Below are positions 1-8,338 of a stretch of 64,000 nucleotides of DNA, one piece after another (the first letter of the stretch is position 1; every line of letters starts with the position of its first letter). Origin of the DNA: JADHLJ01 sp038118725 (lineage in GTDB: Bacteria > Pseudomonadota > Alphaproteobacteria > Thalassobaculales > Thalassobaculaceae); contig JAYOIK010000015.1 of NCBI GenBank assembly GCA_038118725.1, forward strand, positions 10,052 to 74,051, in the 5' to 3' direction. A program made the translations under genes and the position numbers. A model generated the notes under the pieces. The model saw nothing but the letters and a program-made list of their open reading frames with translations. It did no database searches and had not been told where the DNA came from.

Positions 1-391
1 GGTTCATCACCCCAAGGAGGACCTGATCTATCAGATGCTGCTTCGCAAACTCCCCGAGATCCGCGACAGTCTCGACGACCTGGAGCACGAACACATCGTC
101 CTAGCGACGCTTACCCGCGAATTCTCCAACAAGTTGCGAGATGTCGTCGCCGGCGAAGCGGTGATGCGAGAAGACCTGCTGAACGCCGGGCGCGGCTTTG
201 TCGATACCTATAAGAACCATATGCTGAACGAGAACACCGGCGTCTTCAAACTAGCCCGACAACATCTGCCGGCCTTGGATTTGGACACATTGATGGGAGA
301 GTTCGACCTCCAATCCGATTCCCTGCGCGCCGGCGATCCCGGTGGACGGTTCGAGCGACTGTTGGCAACCATCCGGGATGGCGCCGGTTAG
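1..391 (+). CDS. Hemerythrin-like (HHE) domain protein, 3' part only
   Basis: The reading frame is open from the left edge (first full codon at position 2) to TAG at 389-391, so the start lies outside the window. The visible residues begin with HHPKED, and later contain EHEH and H-M-x3-EN segments. This His/Glu spacing is that of hemerythrin-type helical bundles which hold a di-iron or metal centre. Such proteins bind oxygen or sense redox or iron state, or serve as metal stores; the exact role here cannot be told. It is cytoplasmic as far as visible, with no membrane segment. It converges on phoB, 61 bp away, and shows no operon link to the Pho genes. Confidence 0.75.
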   Translation, partial: VHHPKEDLIYQMLLRKLPEIRDSLDDLEHEHIVLATLTREFSNKLRDVVAGEAVMREDLLNAGRGFVDTYKNHMLNENTGVFKLARQHLPALDLDTLMGEFDLQSDSLRAGDPGGRFERLLATIRDGAG

Positions 392-452
392 GCCGCCCCG
401 CCTTTCGGGTATGATTTGAGTTTCCGGTTGACCCGACACCTCGGCGCGCGTC

Positions 453-1145
453 TCAGCGTTGTTGGTCCAGCGCGTAACCGGCGCCGCGGACCGTACGGAT
501 CAGGTTCTTGGCGCCCTTGTCAACCTCAAGCGCCTCGCGCAGGCGGCGGATATGCACATCCACCGTTCTGGGTTCGACGAACACATCACCGCCCCATACC
601 CGGCCCAAAAGCTTGTCCCTTGAGAAGACAATGCCTGGCCGATCAATCAGGGTTTCGAGAAGTCGGAAGCATTTGGGGCTCAGGTGAACATTCTTGCCGT
701 CCCGGGTCACCCTATGGGCCTCCAGATCCATGACGATGCCAGCATATTCCTTAACCGTCGCGGAACCTCTTATATCACTGCGGCGAAGCAGCGCGTTCAC
801 CCGAGCAACCATCTCGCGCGGGGAATAGGGTTTCACCACATAATCATCGGCGCCGGCTTCCAGACCGAGCACTCGGTCACTTTCCTCGCCACGCGCGGTG
901 AGCATGATGATCGGCAGGCGCTTGGTATCCTCGCCGGCGCGAAGGGAACGGCAAACCTCGATCCCCGAGCGTTCCGGCAACATCCAGTCGACCACCGCCA
1001 GATCCGGCGGTTCGATCGCGATCCTTTGCAGGGCTTCCTCGCCGCTATGGGCGACCTGGGTTCGATAACCTGATTTTTCCAGATTGTAGCGGAGCATTTC
1101 CGCGAGAGGTGCCTCATCCTCGACGATCAGAATCAGCGATGCCAT
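453..1145 (-). CDS. phoB: PhoB, phosphate regulon response regulator
   Basis: OmpR-family response regulator of 230 residues, the normal length. The receiver domain (about 1-120) has the acidic pair at E9/D10, phospho-acceptor D53, T83 and K105. The winged-helix DNA-binding domain (about 130-228) carries a V-D-V-H-I-R-R-L-R recognition-helix segment. It is phosphorylated by PhoR at low phosphate and binds Pho boxes, such as the one before pstS in this locus. It starts 15 bp after the end of pstB on the same strand, so it is probably co-transcribed with the transporter and autoregulated. In related alphaproteobacteria phoU usually sits between pstB and phoB; here there is no room for it. Confidence 0.95.
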   Translation of the reverse strand: MASLILIVEDEAPLAEMLRYNLEKSGYRTQVAHSGEEALQRIAIEPPDLAVVDWMLPERSGIEVCRSLRAGEDTKRLPIIMLTARGEESDRVLGLEAGADDYVVKPYSPREMVARVNALLRRSDIRGSATVKEYAGIVMDLEAHRVTRDGKNVHLSPKCFRLLETLIDRPGIVFSRDKLLGRVWGGDVFVEPRTVDVHIRRLREALEVDKGAKNLIRTVRGAGYALDQQR

Positions 1146-1160
1146 GGCCTTATCCCAACC

Positions 1161-2033
1161 TCAACCAATTCGACCCGTGACGTAATCCTTGGTGCGATCA
1201 TCCCGGGGATTCTCGAACACCTCGCTCGTGGCGCCATGCTCGACCAGGTTCCCCAGATGGAAAAACGCCGTCCTGTCCGAAACCCGTCGTGCCTGCTGCA
1301 TTGAATGAGTCACCATGACAATTGTGTATTGCGCCTTCAGTTCCATGATCAACTCCTCGACACGTTCGGTGGCGATCGGGTCGAGGGCGGAGCAAGGCTC
1401 GTCCATGAGGATCACTTCCGGGCGCACCGCGATGGCGCGGGCAATGCACAAACGCTGTTGCTGGCCGCCGGACAGGCCGATGCCGGGGGCGTCCAGGCGG
1501 TCACGCACCTCTTCCAGGAGGCCCGCGCGCCCCAGACTACCCAGCACGATGCCGTTCAATTCCTCGCGGTCCCTGGCGATGCCATGGATGCGAGGGCCGT
1601 ATGCGACATTGTCGAAGATCGATTTCGGGAACGGATTGGGCTTCTGGAAGACCATGCCGATGCGGGTGCGAAGTTGCACCACGTCCTGATCCTTGGCGTA
1701 GATCTCCCGTCCATCCAAGGTCACCGACCCATCCACGCGACAGATATCGATGTTATCGTTCATTCTGTTGAGGCAACGCAGATAAGTCGACTTTCCGCAT
1801 CCCGAAGGCCCGATGAACGCGGTCACCTGATTAACCGGGATATTCAGCGAGACATCGTGCAGCGCCTGTTTGTCGCCGTAGTGAACCCTGAGGTTCCGGC
1901 TCGCCATCTTCGGTGGCGCATCGGGCGCTCCTTTAGCCTGGCCGGGCTCGCTATTCATTATCGCTCCAATCCGCGCGGAGTGTTCAAGATCGGTGGCCTC
2001 GGCCACCATGTGATCAACGGGATCAAAAGTCAT
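1161..2033 (-). CDS. pstB: PstB, phosphate ABC transporter ATP-binding protein
   Basis: ATPase of the high-affinity phosphate importer, 290 residues from the ATG at 2033. This start has a GGAG-type ribosome site just upstream and lies 12 bp after the pstA stop; a longer open frame reaches back into pstA but is less likely. Motifs in order are Walker A GPSGCGKS (75-82), Q-loop Q130, signature LSGGQQQ (187-193), Walker B with D211/E212, and switch His243. All catalytic residues are present. Residues 1-42 before the ABC core are not conserved and may be a flexible lead; an internal ATG at residue 43 is an alternative start. It partners with PstA and PstC at the inner membrane. Confidence 0.95.
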   Translation of the reverse strand: MTFDPVDHMVAEATDLEHSARIGAIMNSEPGQAKGAPDAPPKMASRNLRVHYGDKQALHDVSLNIPVNQVTAFIGPSGCGKSTYLRCLNRMNDNIDICRVDGSVTLDGREIYAKDQDVVQLRTRIGMVFQKPNPFPKSIFDNVAYGPRIHGIARDREELNGIVLGSLGRAGLLEEVRDRLDAPGIGLSGGQQQRLCIARAIAVRPEVILMDEPCSALDPIATERVEELIMELKAQYTIVMVTHSMQQARRVSDRTAFFHLGNLVEHGATSEVFENPRDDRTKDYVTGRIG

Positions 2034-2044
2034 GGGGCTCTCCA

Positions 2045-3334
2045 CTACCACCGGGTCTCGAAACGCTTTCGCAGATATACCGCGAAAAGGTTCAACAAAC
2101 AGACAAATGACAACAGAACCAGGATCGCCGCCGAGGTGCGTTCGACAAAGGCTTTCTCGGGAATGTCCGACCACAGGAAGATCTGGACCGGAAGCACCGT
2201 CGCGGGATCCGTCACCGAGGTCGGCACGTCGACGATGAAGGCGACCATGCCGATCATCAACAGCGGCGCGGTTTCCCCCAAGGCCCCGGCGGTACCGATG
2301 ATGGTGCCGGTCAGGATCCCCGGCATCGCTAGGGGAAGCACGTGGTGAAACACCGCTTGGATCGGGCTCGCGCCAAGCGCCAGGGCCGCCTCGCGCACCG
2401 AGGGAGGGACTGATTTTATCGCCGCGCGCCCGGCGATGATGATGGTCGGTAGGGTCAGGAGCGACAGAACCATGCCGCCCACCAGCGGAGCCGATCTCGG
2501 TAGCATGAAGGTGTTGAGGAAAATCGCCAATCCAAGCAAGCCGAACACAATCGACGGCACCGCCGCCAGGTTGTTGATGTTGACCTCGATGAACTCGGTG
2601 ATCCGATTTTTAGGCGCGAAGCACTCAAGGTAAACCGCCGACATCACCCCCAATGGAAAGGATATCGCGAGGCACACCAGGATCGCGTAGAGCGAGCCCA
2701 CGGCGCTGCCCAGGATCCCCGCGAGTTCCGGCTCGCGGGAATCGCCGGATGTAAAAAACGTGGTGTTGAATTTGGCCTCGACGCCACCCGCGCTCTCATG
2801 GCCCTCGAGCCATTTCATCTGCTTGTCACTGAGGTGTCGCTGATCGGCGGGGGCCGTCCGCGGCACGGTTCCCTTGATAATCAGATCAACATCATCCGAA
2901 GCGCTAACCCAGATACCCAGGGTTTTGCCGACCGGGTCTTCATGTTCCAGCATCGCCTCCCGGATCTCATAGGGGGCGGCGACGCTGACGAGCCGGTACA
3001 TGCTTCGCTTGTCGGATCTGGATTTCGCGTCCGGGAAAGTCTCGCGCATGGTCCGCTTGAGAACCGCGTTGTAGTTCGCGCCCGCGATCGCTTGCGCGCG
3101 ATCTCCGCCATCGTTCGATTGGAGATCGGACTCTTGCAACGTGACCTTCAGCAGCATCTTGGTCTGCAAGATCGCCGTGTGGCCGGATTCAATCACCGTG
3201 AAAAGCAGCACGCCGAGAAAAACGAGGCCGATCCACGCCGCCACCAACGCAATGAATTTGAAGCGTTTCTCGCCGCCATGACGACTGGCGAGCCGACGCG
3301 CGACGCGTGCTTGGGTTTCCGAGGTCTCAGTCAT
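2045..3334 (-). CDS. pstA: PstA, phosphate ABC transporter permease with long N-terminal domain
   Basis: Inner-membrane permease of the phosphate importer, 429 residues, longer than the enterobacterial type (about 300). The extra part is at the N-terminus: one membrane segment near 26-47, then a soluble region to about 205 that matches the DUF3333-type extension common in alphaproteobacterial PstA. The transport domain follows, with about five further membrane segments and the coupling helix REAALALGAS that contacts PstB. It overlaps the 3' end of pstC by 8 bp and precedes pstB by 11 bp, so translation is probably coupled. Function of the periplasmic N-terminal part is unknown. Confidence 0.93.
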   Translation of the reverse strand: MTETSETQARVARRLASRHGGEKRFKFIALVAAWIGLVFLGVLLFTVIESGHTAILQTKMLLKVTLQESDLQSNDGGDRAQAIAGANYNAVLKRTMRETFPDAKSRSDKRSMYRLVSVAAPYEIREAMLEHEDPVGKTLGIWVSASDDVDLIIKGTVPRTAPADQRHLSDKQMKWLEGHESAGGVEAKFNTTFFTSGDSREPELAGILGSAVGSLYAILVCLAISFPLGVMSAVYLECFAPKNRITEFIEVNINNLAAVPSIVFGLLGLAIFLNTFMLPRSAPLVGGMVLSLLTLPTIIIAGRAAIKSVPPSVREAALALGASPIQAVFHHVLPLAMPGILTGTIIGTAGALGETAPLLMIGMVAFIVDVPTSVTDPATVLPVQIFLWSDIPEKAFVERTSAAILVLLSFVCLLNLFAVYLRKRFETRW

Positions 3335-4325
3335 ATTGCTCTCGATAAGCCTTGACGATTCGCAGCGCCGTTACGTTGAGCGCCAGGGTCACCAGAAACA
3401 GCATCAATCCCAGCGCGAATGCCGCGAGTGTCTTTGGGCTGTCGAATTCCTGGTCGCCGGTCAAAAGCGTGACGATCTGAACCGTCACGGTGGTAACCGC
3501 GTCGAGCGGATTGACGGTGAGCTTGGCCGCCAGGCCCGCCGCCATAACAACGATCATCGTCTCGCCGATCACCCTGGAAGCGGCGAGCAGCAAGCCCCCC
3601 GCGATACCGGGGAGCGCCGCGGGCAGAATGACGTTGCGGATGGCCTCGGAACGGGTCGAGCCGAGCCCGAGCGCCGCTGCCTTCAGGGATTCCGGCACCG
3701 CGGTGATCGCGTCGTCCGAAATCGAGGAGACAAAGGGTATGGTCATGATCCCCATGACAAGCCCGGCCGCCAATGCGCTCTCGGAGGAAACGTCGAGGCC
3801 GATTGCCTCGCCACTGTTACGCAACATCGGCGCGACCACGATCGCCGCGAAAAACCCGTAAACCACCGTCGGGATTCCGGCCAGCGCCTCCAGCACGGGC
3901 TTGACGATGGACCGGAAACGAGCCGACGCGTATTCCCCAAGATAGATCGCCGCCATCAAGCCAACGGGTCCGGAGACACAGAGCGCGATCGCGCTGATCA
4001 GGAGCGTGCCGACCAGCAAGGGTATGGCGCCGAACGCGCCGCTCGCGCCGACTTGATCTTCACGGATCGCGGTTTGCGGCGACCAATGTAGGCCGAACAC
4101 GAAATCGGTGATCGGGATTTGTCTGAAGAACTGAATCGATTCGAAGATGAGCGAGAGAACGATACCGACCGTGGTCAAGATCGCGACCGAGGAGGCGGCG
4201 ATCAGGATCCCCATGATCAGCCGCTCGTAAAGCACGCGTCGAGCAACGCGACGGGCGCCGGCGGATGTCGTTCCGCCGGCGCCCGTGCCACCCGAATTCG
4301 GGAGATTACATGACGAGGTTGGCAA
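3327..4325 (-). CDS. pstC: PstC, phosphate ABC transporter permease (short form, start uncertain)
   Basis: Second permease subunit of the phosphate importer, up to 332 residues. The core from VLYERLIMG onward has about six membrane segments and a coupling helix around KAAALGLGST. The reading frame cannot extend past the TTG at 4325, which lies inside pstS, because an in-frame TGA is just upstream. Other possible starts are GTG at 4235 and ATG at 4214, both at the beginning of the conserved core. Many alphaproteobacterial PstC proteins carry an additional N-terminal membrane region of well over 100 residues; it is absent here, giving an enterobacterial-like length. A strong hairpin (4251-4286) sits between the TTG and the core, which argues for the later starts. 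Confidence 0.9.
   Translation of the reverse strand: MPTSSCNLPNSGGTGAGGTTSAGARRVARRVLYERLIMGILIAASSVAILTTVGIVLSLIFESIQFFRQIPITDFVFGLHWSPQTAIREDQVGASGAFGAIPLLVGTLLISAIALCVSGPVGLMAAIYLGEYASARFRSIVKPVLEALAGIPTVVYGFFAAIVVAPMLRNSGEAIGLDVSSESALAAGLVMGIMTIPFVSSISDDAITAVPESLKAAALGLGSTRSEAIRNVILPAALPGIAGGLLLAASRVIGETMIVVMAAGLAAKLTVNPLDAVTTVTVQIVTLLTGDQEFDSPKTLAAFALGLMLFLVTLALNVTALRIVKAYREQYD
4251..4286 (-). promoter_or_regulatory. 15-bp intercistronic hairpin between pstS and pstC
   Basis: A perfect inverted repeat: 15-nt arms at 4251-4265 and 4272-4286 with a 6-nt loop, starting 20 bp after the pstS stop. There is no T-run on the minus strand, so it is not a classical intrinsic terminator. By analogy with other binding-protein-dependent transporter operons it could slow 3' decay or partly stop transcription, giving more PstS than permease; this is inference. 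Confidence 0.7.
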
Positions 4326-5334
4326 GGGTCTTCACCGCTTTGGCGCGAGCCGCGCGTTCCGCGTCACCCAATGGAATCAGCCCCTTGTCCGAGAGATAGC
4401 CGTCCGGACCGGACGCATTGTCGCTCACGAACGCGTTGGTGAATTCCTCGATACCGGGCACTTTGCCGATCTGTGACTTCTTCACGTAGAAGTAGAGCGG
4501 ACGGGACACCGGGTACTCACCGGCGGCAATCGCCTCGAACTCCGGCTCCTGGCCATCGACGATGCTGCCTTGCAGCTTGTCCGAATTCTGGTCGAGGAAA
4601 CTGTAGCCGAAGATACCGAAGGCCTTGGGATTGGCGTCGAGCTTGGAGACGATCAGGTTGTCGTTCTCACCCGCCTCGACATAGGCGCCGTCCTCGCGGA
4701 CCGTGTGGCACAGGGCCTTATAGGCCTTCTTGTCGGTCTTCCTCATGGCCTTGATCCAGCCGATCTTCTTGCAGCCGCCCTCAAGCGCCAGCTCGGCGAA
4801 GGCGTCACGCGTACCGGAGGTCGGCGGCGGGCCAAGCACCTCGATCTTGGTGTCGGGAAGCGCCGGGTTGACGTCCTTCCAAGTCTTGTACGGGTTCGGC
4901 TGGGTCTTGCCCTCGCCGGCCGGCACATCCTTGGCCAGCGCCAGGAAGATGTCCTTGAGCGAAAGTTCAACCTGACCGGATTTCTTGGAATTGGCGATCA
5001 CGATACCGTCGTAGCCGACCTTGACCTCGAGAATTTCGGTGATGCCATTCTTGACGCATTTCTCGACTTCGGACTTCTTAATCCGGCGCGAAGCGTTGGT
5101 GATGTCGGGATGACCGTCGCCGGACCCGGCGCAGAACAGCTTCAGACCACCACCGGAACCGGTGCTCTCGACGATCGGGGTCTTGAAGGAGGTCGTCCGG
5201 CCGAAGGTTTCGGCGACGGCGGTGGAAAACGGATAGACGGTGGACGAGCCGACGACGCGGATCTGATCGCGGGCTTCGGCCGCTCCAGTCATGGCGATAA
5301 CGGCGGCTGCCGCGAGGAAGGATTTCCTGATCAT
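4306..5334 (-). CDS. pstS: PstS, periplasmic phosphate-binding protein
   Basis: Phosphate-binding protein of 342 residues. A Sec signal peptide occupies residues 1-21 or so (MIRKS, hydrophobic core, cleavage after AEA). The mature protein starts near RDQIRVVGSSTVYP, the hallmark of PstS, and has the ESTGSGGG phosphate-binding loop and a TSGTRDAF segment. It is the first gene of the pst operon, with a Pho box 80-110 bp upstream, as expected for a phosphate-starvation gene. The C-terminus (KGLIPLGDAE then about 18 residues) looks complete. It delivers phosphate to PstCA. Confidence 0.96.
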   Translation of the reverse strand: MIRKSFLAAAAVIAMTGAAEARDQIRVVGSSTVYPFSTAVAETFGRTTSFKTPIVESTGSGGGLKLFCAGSGDGHPDITNASRRIKKSEVEKCVKNGITEILEVKVGYDGIVIANSKKSGQVELSLKDIFLALAKDVPAGEGKTQPNPYKTWKDVNPALPDTKIEVLGPPPTSGTRDAFAELALEGGCKKIGWIKAMRKTDKKAYKALCHTVREDGAYVEAGENDNLIVSKLDANPKAFGIFGYSFLDQNSDKLQGSIVDGQEPEFEAIAAGEYPVSRPLYFYVKKSQIGKVPGIEEFTNAFVSDNASGPDGYLSDKGLIPLGDAERAARAKAVKTLANLVM

Positions 5335-5414
5335 CTGATTCTACAGCTCCAGCTGGGTTACGGACCCGGATGGCCCGTTCGCGGCTGGAACCTAGGATCG
5401 CTCGGAGTCGTGAA

Positions 5415-5443
5415 CGTTACTGAAATATTACAATTTAGTGACA
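5415..5443 (-). promoter_or_regulatory. Pho box upstream of pstS
   Basis: Read on the minus strand, three 7-bp units recur every 11 bp: TGTCACT, TGTAATA, AGTAACG, separated by AAAT and TTTC. The first two fit the PhoB half-site pattern (C)TGTCAT-N4-(C)TGTAAT; the third is weaker. The site lies 81-109 bp before the pstS start codon and directly after the phoR stop. It is the only well-matched PhoB site seen in the window. Confidence 0.75.
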
Positions 5444-5458
5444 TCGCGAAATAGTGGA

Positions 5459-6535
5459 TCAGGCGTCCGTGCTCGGCAGGCTGACCGAGAAGGTGGTTTG
5501 CGCTCCGAGCGTGCTTCTGACATCCAGTTGGCCCCGGTGGCGAGCGACAATATGTTTAACGATTGCAAGGCCCAGGCCGGTTCCGCCCATGCTGCGCGAG
5601 CGTCCCTTGTCGACGCGATAGAACCGCTCGGTGATGCGTGGAATCTCATCCTCTGGAATGCCGTCGCCGTCGTTCGTAACGCTCACCTTGACCCCCGTCA
5701 CCGCGCCGTCGGCGAGATTTTCCAGCCGCGCGGCGGCGACTCGAATGCGCGAGTCGGGCCGTCCATAGCTCACCGCGTTCGACACGAGATTCTGGAACAC
5801 CTGGGTGAGCTCGTCCGGGTCCCCCAGAATAGACGGCAGCTCGTCGGGAAGCTCGACCTCGATCTCCATCGACCGCTCCCGGGCCCGCACCGACGACAGG
5901 TTGGTTACATGAGACAGGATCGGCCGGAGATCGACTTCATCCTCGGGCTGGATATGCTCCTCGGTTTCCAGTTTCGAGAGCGCCAGAAGATCATTGATCA
6001 GGCGCGTCATCCGCCGCGCCTCGGCCTCCATGATCCCGAGGAAACGCTCCGTCGCCTCGGGGTCGTCCCGTGCCGGTCCCTGAAGAGTCTCGATAAATCC
6101 CAGCAGCGACGAGAGAGGCGAGCGCAATTCATGGCTCACATTGGCCACGAAATCCGCCCGCATCTGCGCGGCTTTCTTGGAGGCGGTGACATCATGAAAA
6201 ATCATCATCACCCAGGTCGGACCGGGCGATTTCAGATCAGGTAAACGCCAGATATTCAGGTCGTAGGTTCGGGATATCGGATAGGGCAAGAAGATCTCAC
6301 GCGTCGTCCCAGGCGCTCCGCCCAACGAGGCCTCGACGCCTTCCTGAATCTCGGAATTGCCCAGCAGATCGTCCAGCTTGGTACCGACCGCGTGCTCGCC
6401 CAGCAAATGGCGCGCCGCCCTGTTCGCGCCCACGACGATCCTCGACGGATCCACTAACAGAACCGGGTCGGTCAAGCCGTCGAGGAACCGCGCGTCGAAC
6501 GGCAGTGACGGGGCTACTCGAGAATCATCGTTCAT
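5459..6535 (-). CDS. phoR: PhoR, phosphate regulon sensor histidine kinase (soluble form)
   Basis: Histidine kinase of 358 residues, the partner of PhoB. A PAS domain (about 15-120) is followed by HisKA with phospho-acceptor His135 in NVSHELRSP, then an HATPase domain with an N-box around FQNLVSNAV, a DGIPEDEIPRI G1 box and GTGLGLAI. I see no membrane segment, unlike enterobacterial PhoR, which has N-terminal helices. It would therefore sense through PstSCAB contacts or another protein rather than directly at the membrane. It ends just before the Pho box of pstS; the two SDR genes 7399-8187 and 6593-7357 lie upstream on the same strand. Confidence 0.88.
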   Translation of the reverse strand: MNDDSRVAPSLPFDARFLDGLTDPVLLVDPSRIVVGANRAARHLLGEHAVGTKLDDLLGNSEIQEGVEASLGGAPGTTREIFLPYPISRTYDLNIWRLPDLKSPGPTWVMMIFHDVTASKKAAQMRADFVANVSHELRSPLSSLLGFIETLQGPARDDPEATERFLGIMEAEARRMTRLINDLLALSKLETEEHIQPEDEVDLRPILSHVTNLSSVRARERSMEIEVELPDELPSILGDPDELTQVFQNLVSNAVSYGRPDSRIRVAAARLENLADGAVTGVKVSVTNDGDGIPEDEIPRITERFYRVDKGRSRSMGGTGLGLAIVKHIVARHRGQLDVRSTLGAQTTFSVSLPSTDA

Positions 6536-6592
6536 TTGCCGCCATCCCTTCGGTTCACGACATCGGATCGCCGGTCCCGATCACTTCTCGAT

Positions 6593-7357
6593 CTAGGACG
6601 GATCGGTGATCATCCGGCCGCCGTCGATGGTGATGGTCTGGCCGGTCAGGTAGTTACCCGCCCTGGTCGCCATGCTGGCCGTCAGCATGCCGATATCGTC
6701 GGGATCGCCCAGCCGGCCAAGCGGTGTGATTTTCTCGACCGCGGCGGTTTTCTTCGGATCCGCCCAAAGCTCGCGAGCGAAGTCCGTGCGGATCAGGCCC
6801 GGCGCGATGGCGTTGACGCGAATGTTGTGCGGCCCCCATTCGACCGCGAGATTGCGGACCAGCTGCTGCTCCGCCGCCTTGGAAAGGGCGTAGAGCCCGA
6901 GGTTCTTGCTGCCCTTGAAGCCGCCGATGCTGGAGATCACGATCACCACGCCGTCCTTGCGCTCGGCCATCTCCGGGCAAACCATGTTGGCCAGCCAGAA
7001 GACGCTTTTGACATTGGTGTCCATGATCTTCTCATAGGCGCCGTCATCGGCCTCGCGCATCGGGCCATAGACCGGGTTGGTCGCGGCGTTGCAGACCAGG
7101 ATATCGATCTTGCCATAGGCCTTGTGGGTATCGGCCACGAGCGCGGCGAGCGCCTCCTTGCTGCCGATATGGCAGGGAATGGCCGTCGCCTCGTGCCCCT
7201 TGTCGCGGATCGACTGGGCCACTGTCTCGCAAGCATCCGCCTTACGGCTGGAGATCACCACCTTGGCCCCGAGCGCGGCCATGTTCTCGGCGATCGACTT
7301 GCCGATACCCTTTGTGGACCCGGTGATCACCGCCACCTTGCCGGTTAGATCAAACAT
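6593..7357 (-). CDS. SDR-family NAD(P)-dependent oxidoreductase
   Basis: Classical short-chain dehydrogenase of 254 residues. It has the cofactor motif TGSTKGIG (12-19), the NAA segment near 90-92, and the catalytic Ser142/Ser143, Tyr156 and Lys160. Arg38 within VVISSRKA suggests NADP preference. The C-terminal TGQTITIDGG is typical of the FabG-like group. Substrate cannot be deduced. The gene follows another SDR gene by 41 bp, and the pair may form a small operon that runs toward phoR (57-bp gap). Confidence 0.88.
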   Translation of the reverse strand: MFDLTGKVAVITGSTKGIGKSIAENMAALGAKVVISSRKADACETVAQSIRDKGHEATAIPCHIGSKEALAALVADTHKAYGKIDILVCNAATNPVYGPMREADDGAYEKIMDTNVKSVFWLANMVCPEMAERKDGVVIVISSIGGFKGSKNLGLYALSKAAEQQLVRNLAVEWGPHNIRVNAIAPGLIRTDFARELWADPKKTAAVEKITPLGRLGDPDDIGMLTASMATRAGNYLTGQTITIDGGRMITDPS

Positions 7358-7398
7358 CGTGATAACTCCGTTTTCAGAATTGGACTGTCAGGTCGCGG

Positions 7399-8187
7399 TT
7401 ATGTGGCGGTCAGGCCGCCATCGACCACCAGCTCGGCGCCGGTGGTGAATTTTGCGTCGTCGCTCGCGAGATAGAGGATCGCGCCGGCGATATCGTCGGG
7501 ATGCCCCAGCCGCCCCACCGGCGAGGCGCCTTCCAGGGCGGCGCGATAGCGATCCGGGGAATGGTGCTGTTCGACCATGCCGTCGACCATCGGCGTATCG
7601 GTATAGGAAGGATGCACGGAGTTACAGCGGATGCCGTAGCCCTTGCGCGCGCAATGCAGCGCCACCGACTTGGTCAACAGGCGAACCGACCCCTTGGAGG
7701 CGCAATAGGCCGCGAGTTGCGGCGCGCCGATGATCCCGGCCACGCTGGAGACGTTGACGATCGAACCGCCGTCGCCGCTTTCCTTCATCAACGCGATGCC
7801 GTGCTTGCATCCGAGGAACGGTCCCTCGGCGTTCACCGCGTGGGTGTGACGCCATTCCTCCAGGGTCGCCTCCTCGATCGAGCCGGCGGTTCCGACACCC
7901 GCGTTGTTAACCAGGATATCGAGACGTCCATGCAACCGCCGCGCGGCATCCATCGCGGCGATCCAGCTTTCCTCGGATGTTACGTCGAGGGAAACGAAGT
8001 CGGCGACGCCGCCCCCGTCCCGAAGGCACGCGGCGGCGGCCTCTCCGGCCTCGGCGTTGATATCGCCCAGAATTACGGCGGCGCCCTGGGAGATGAACAT
8101 CTCCGTTGTCGCCAGACCGATCCCCGACGCGGCGCCGGTGATCAGCGCGACCTTGCCCCCGAGCCGCCCGCTTCCCGCTCCCGTCAT
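7399..8187 (-). CDS. SDR-family oxidoreductase
   Basis: Short-chain dehydrogenase of 262 residues with TGAASGIG (17-24), Asp42 after the second strand (suggesting NAD preference), NNAG at 94-97, Ser147/148, Tyr161 and Lys165. The C-terminus has TGAELVVDGG. It resembles the cyclohexanol or hydroxysteroid dehydrogenase-like group, but the substrate is not determinable. It is the promoter-proximal gene of the two-SDR minus-strand pair and is divergent from surE. Confidence 0.88.
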   Translation of the reverse strand: MTGAGSGRLGGKVALITGAASGIGLATTEMFISQGAAVILGDINAEAGEAAAACLRDGGGVADFVSLDVTSEESWIAAMDAARRLHGRLDILVNNAGVGTAGSIEEATLEEWRHTHAVNAEGPFLGCKHGIALMKESGDGGSIVNVSSVAGIIGAPQLAAYCASKGSVRLLTKSVALHCARKGYGIRCNSVHPSYTDTPMVDGMVEQHHSPDRYRAALEGASPVGRLGHPDDIAGAILYLASDDAKFTTGAELVVDGGLTAT

Positions 8188-8338
8188 CCTCGCTTCCTCG
8201 CGTCAATCCGATAACGCCACCGACAATCTCGTCCGTGGTCGCATTCCGTAATGTGTTCGCATCCTTATAAGGTTAGGCTCCGAGCCTGTCGAGAAACGCC
8301 AAACCCGCCCGAAACCGGGCCGAGGAAGGATCAGAGAT

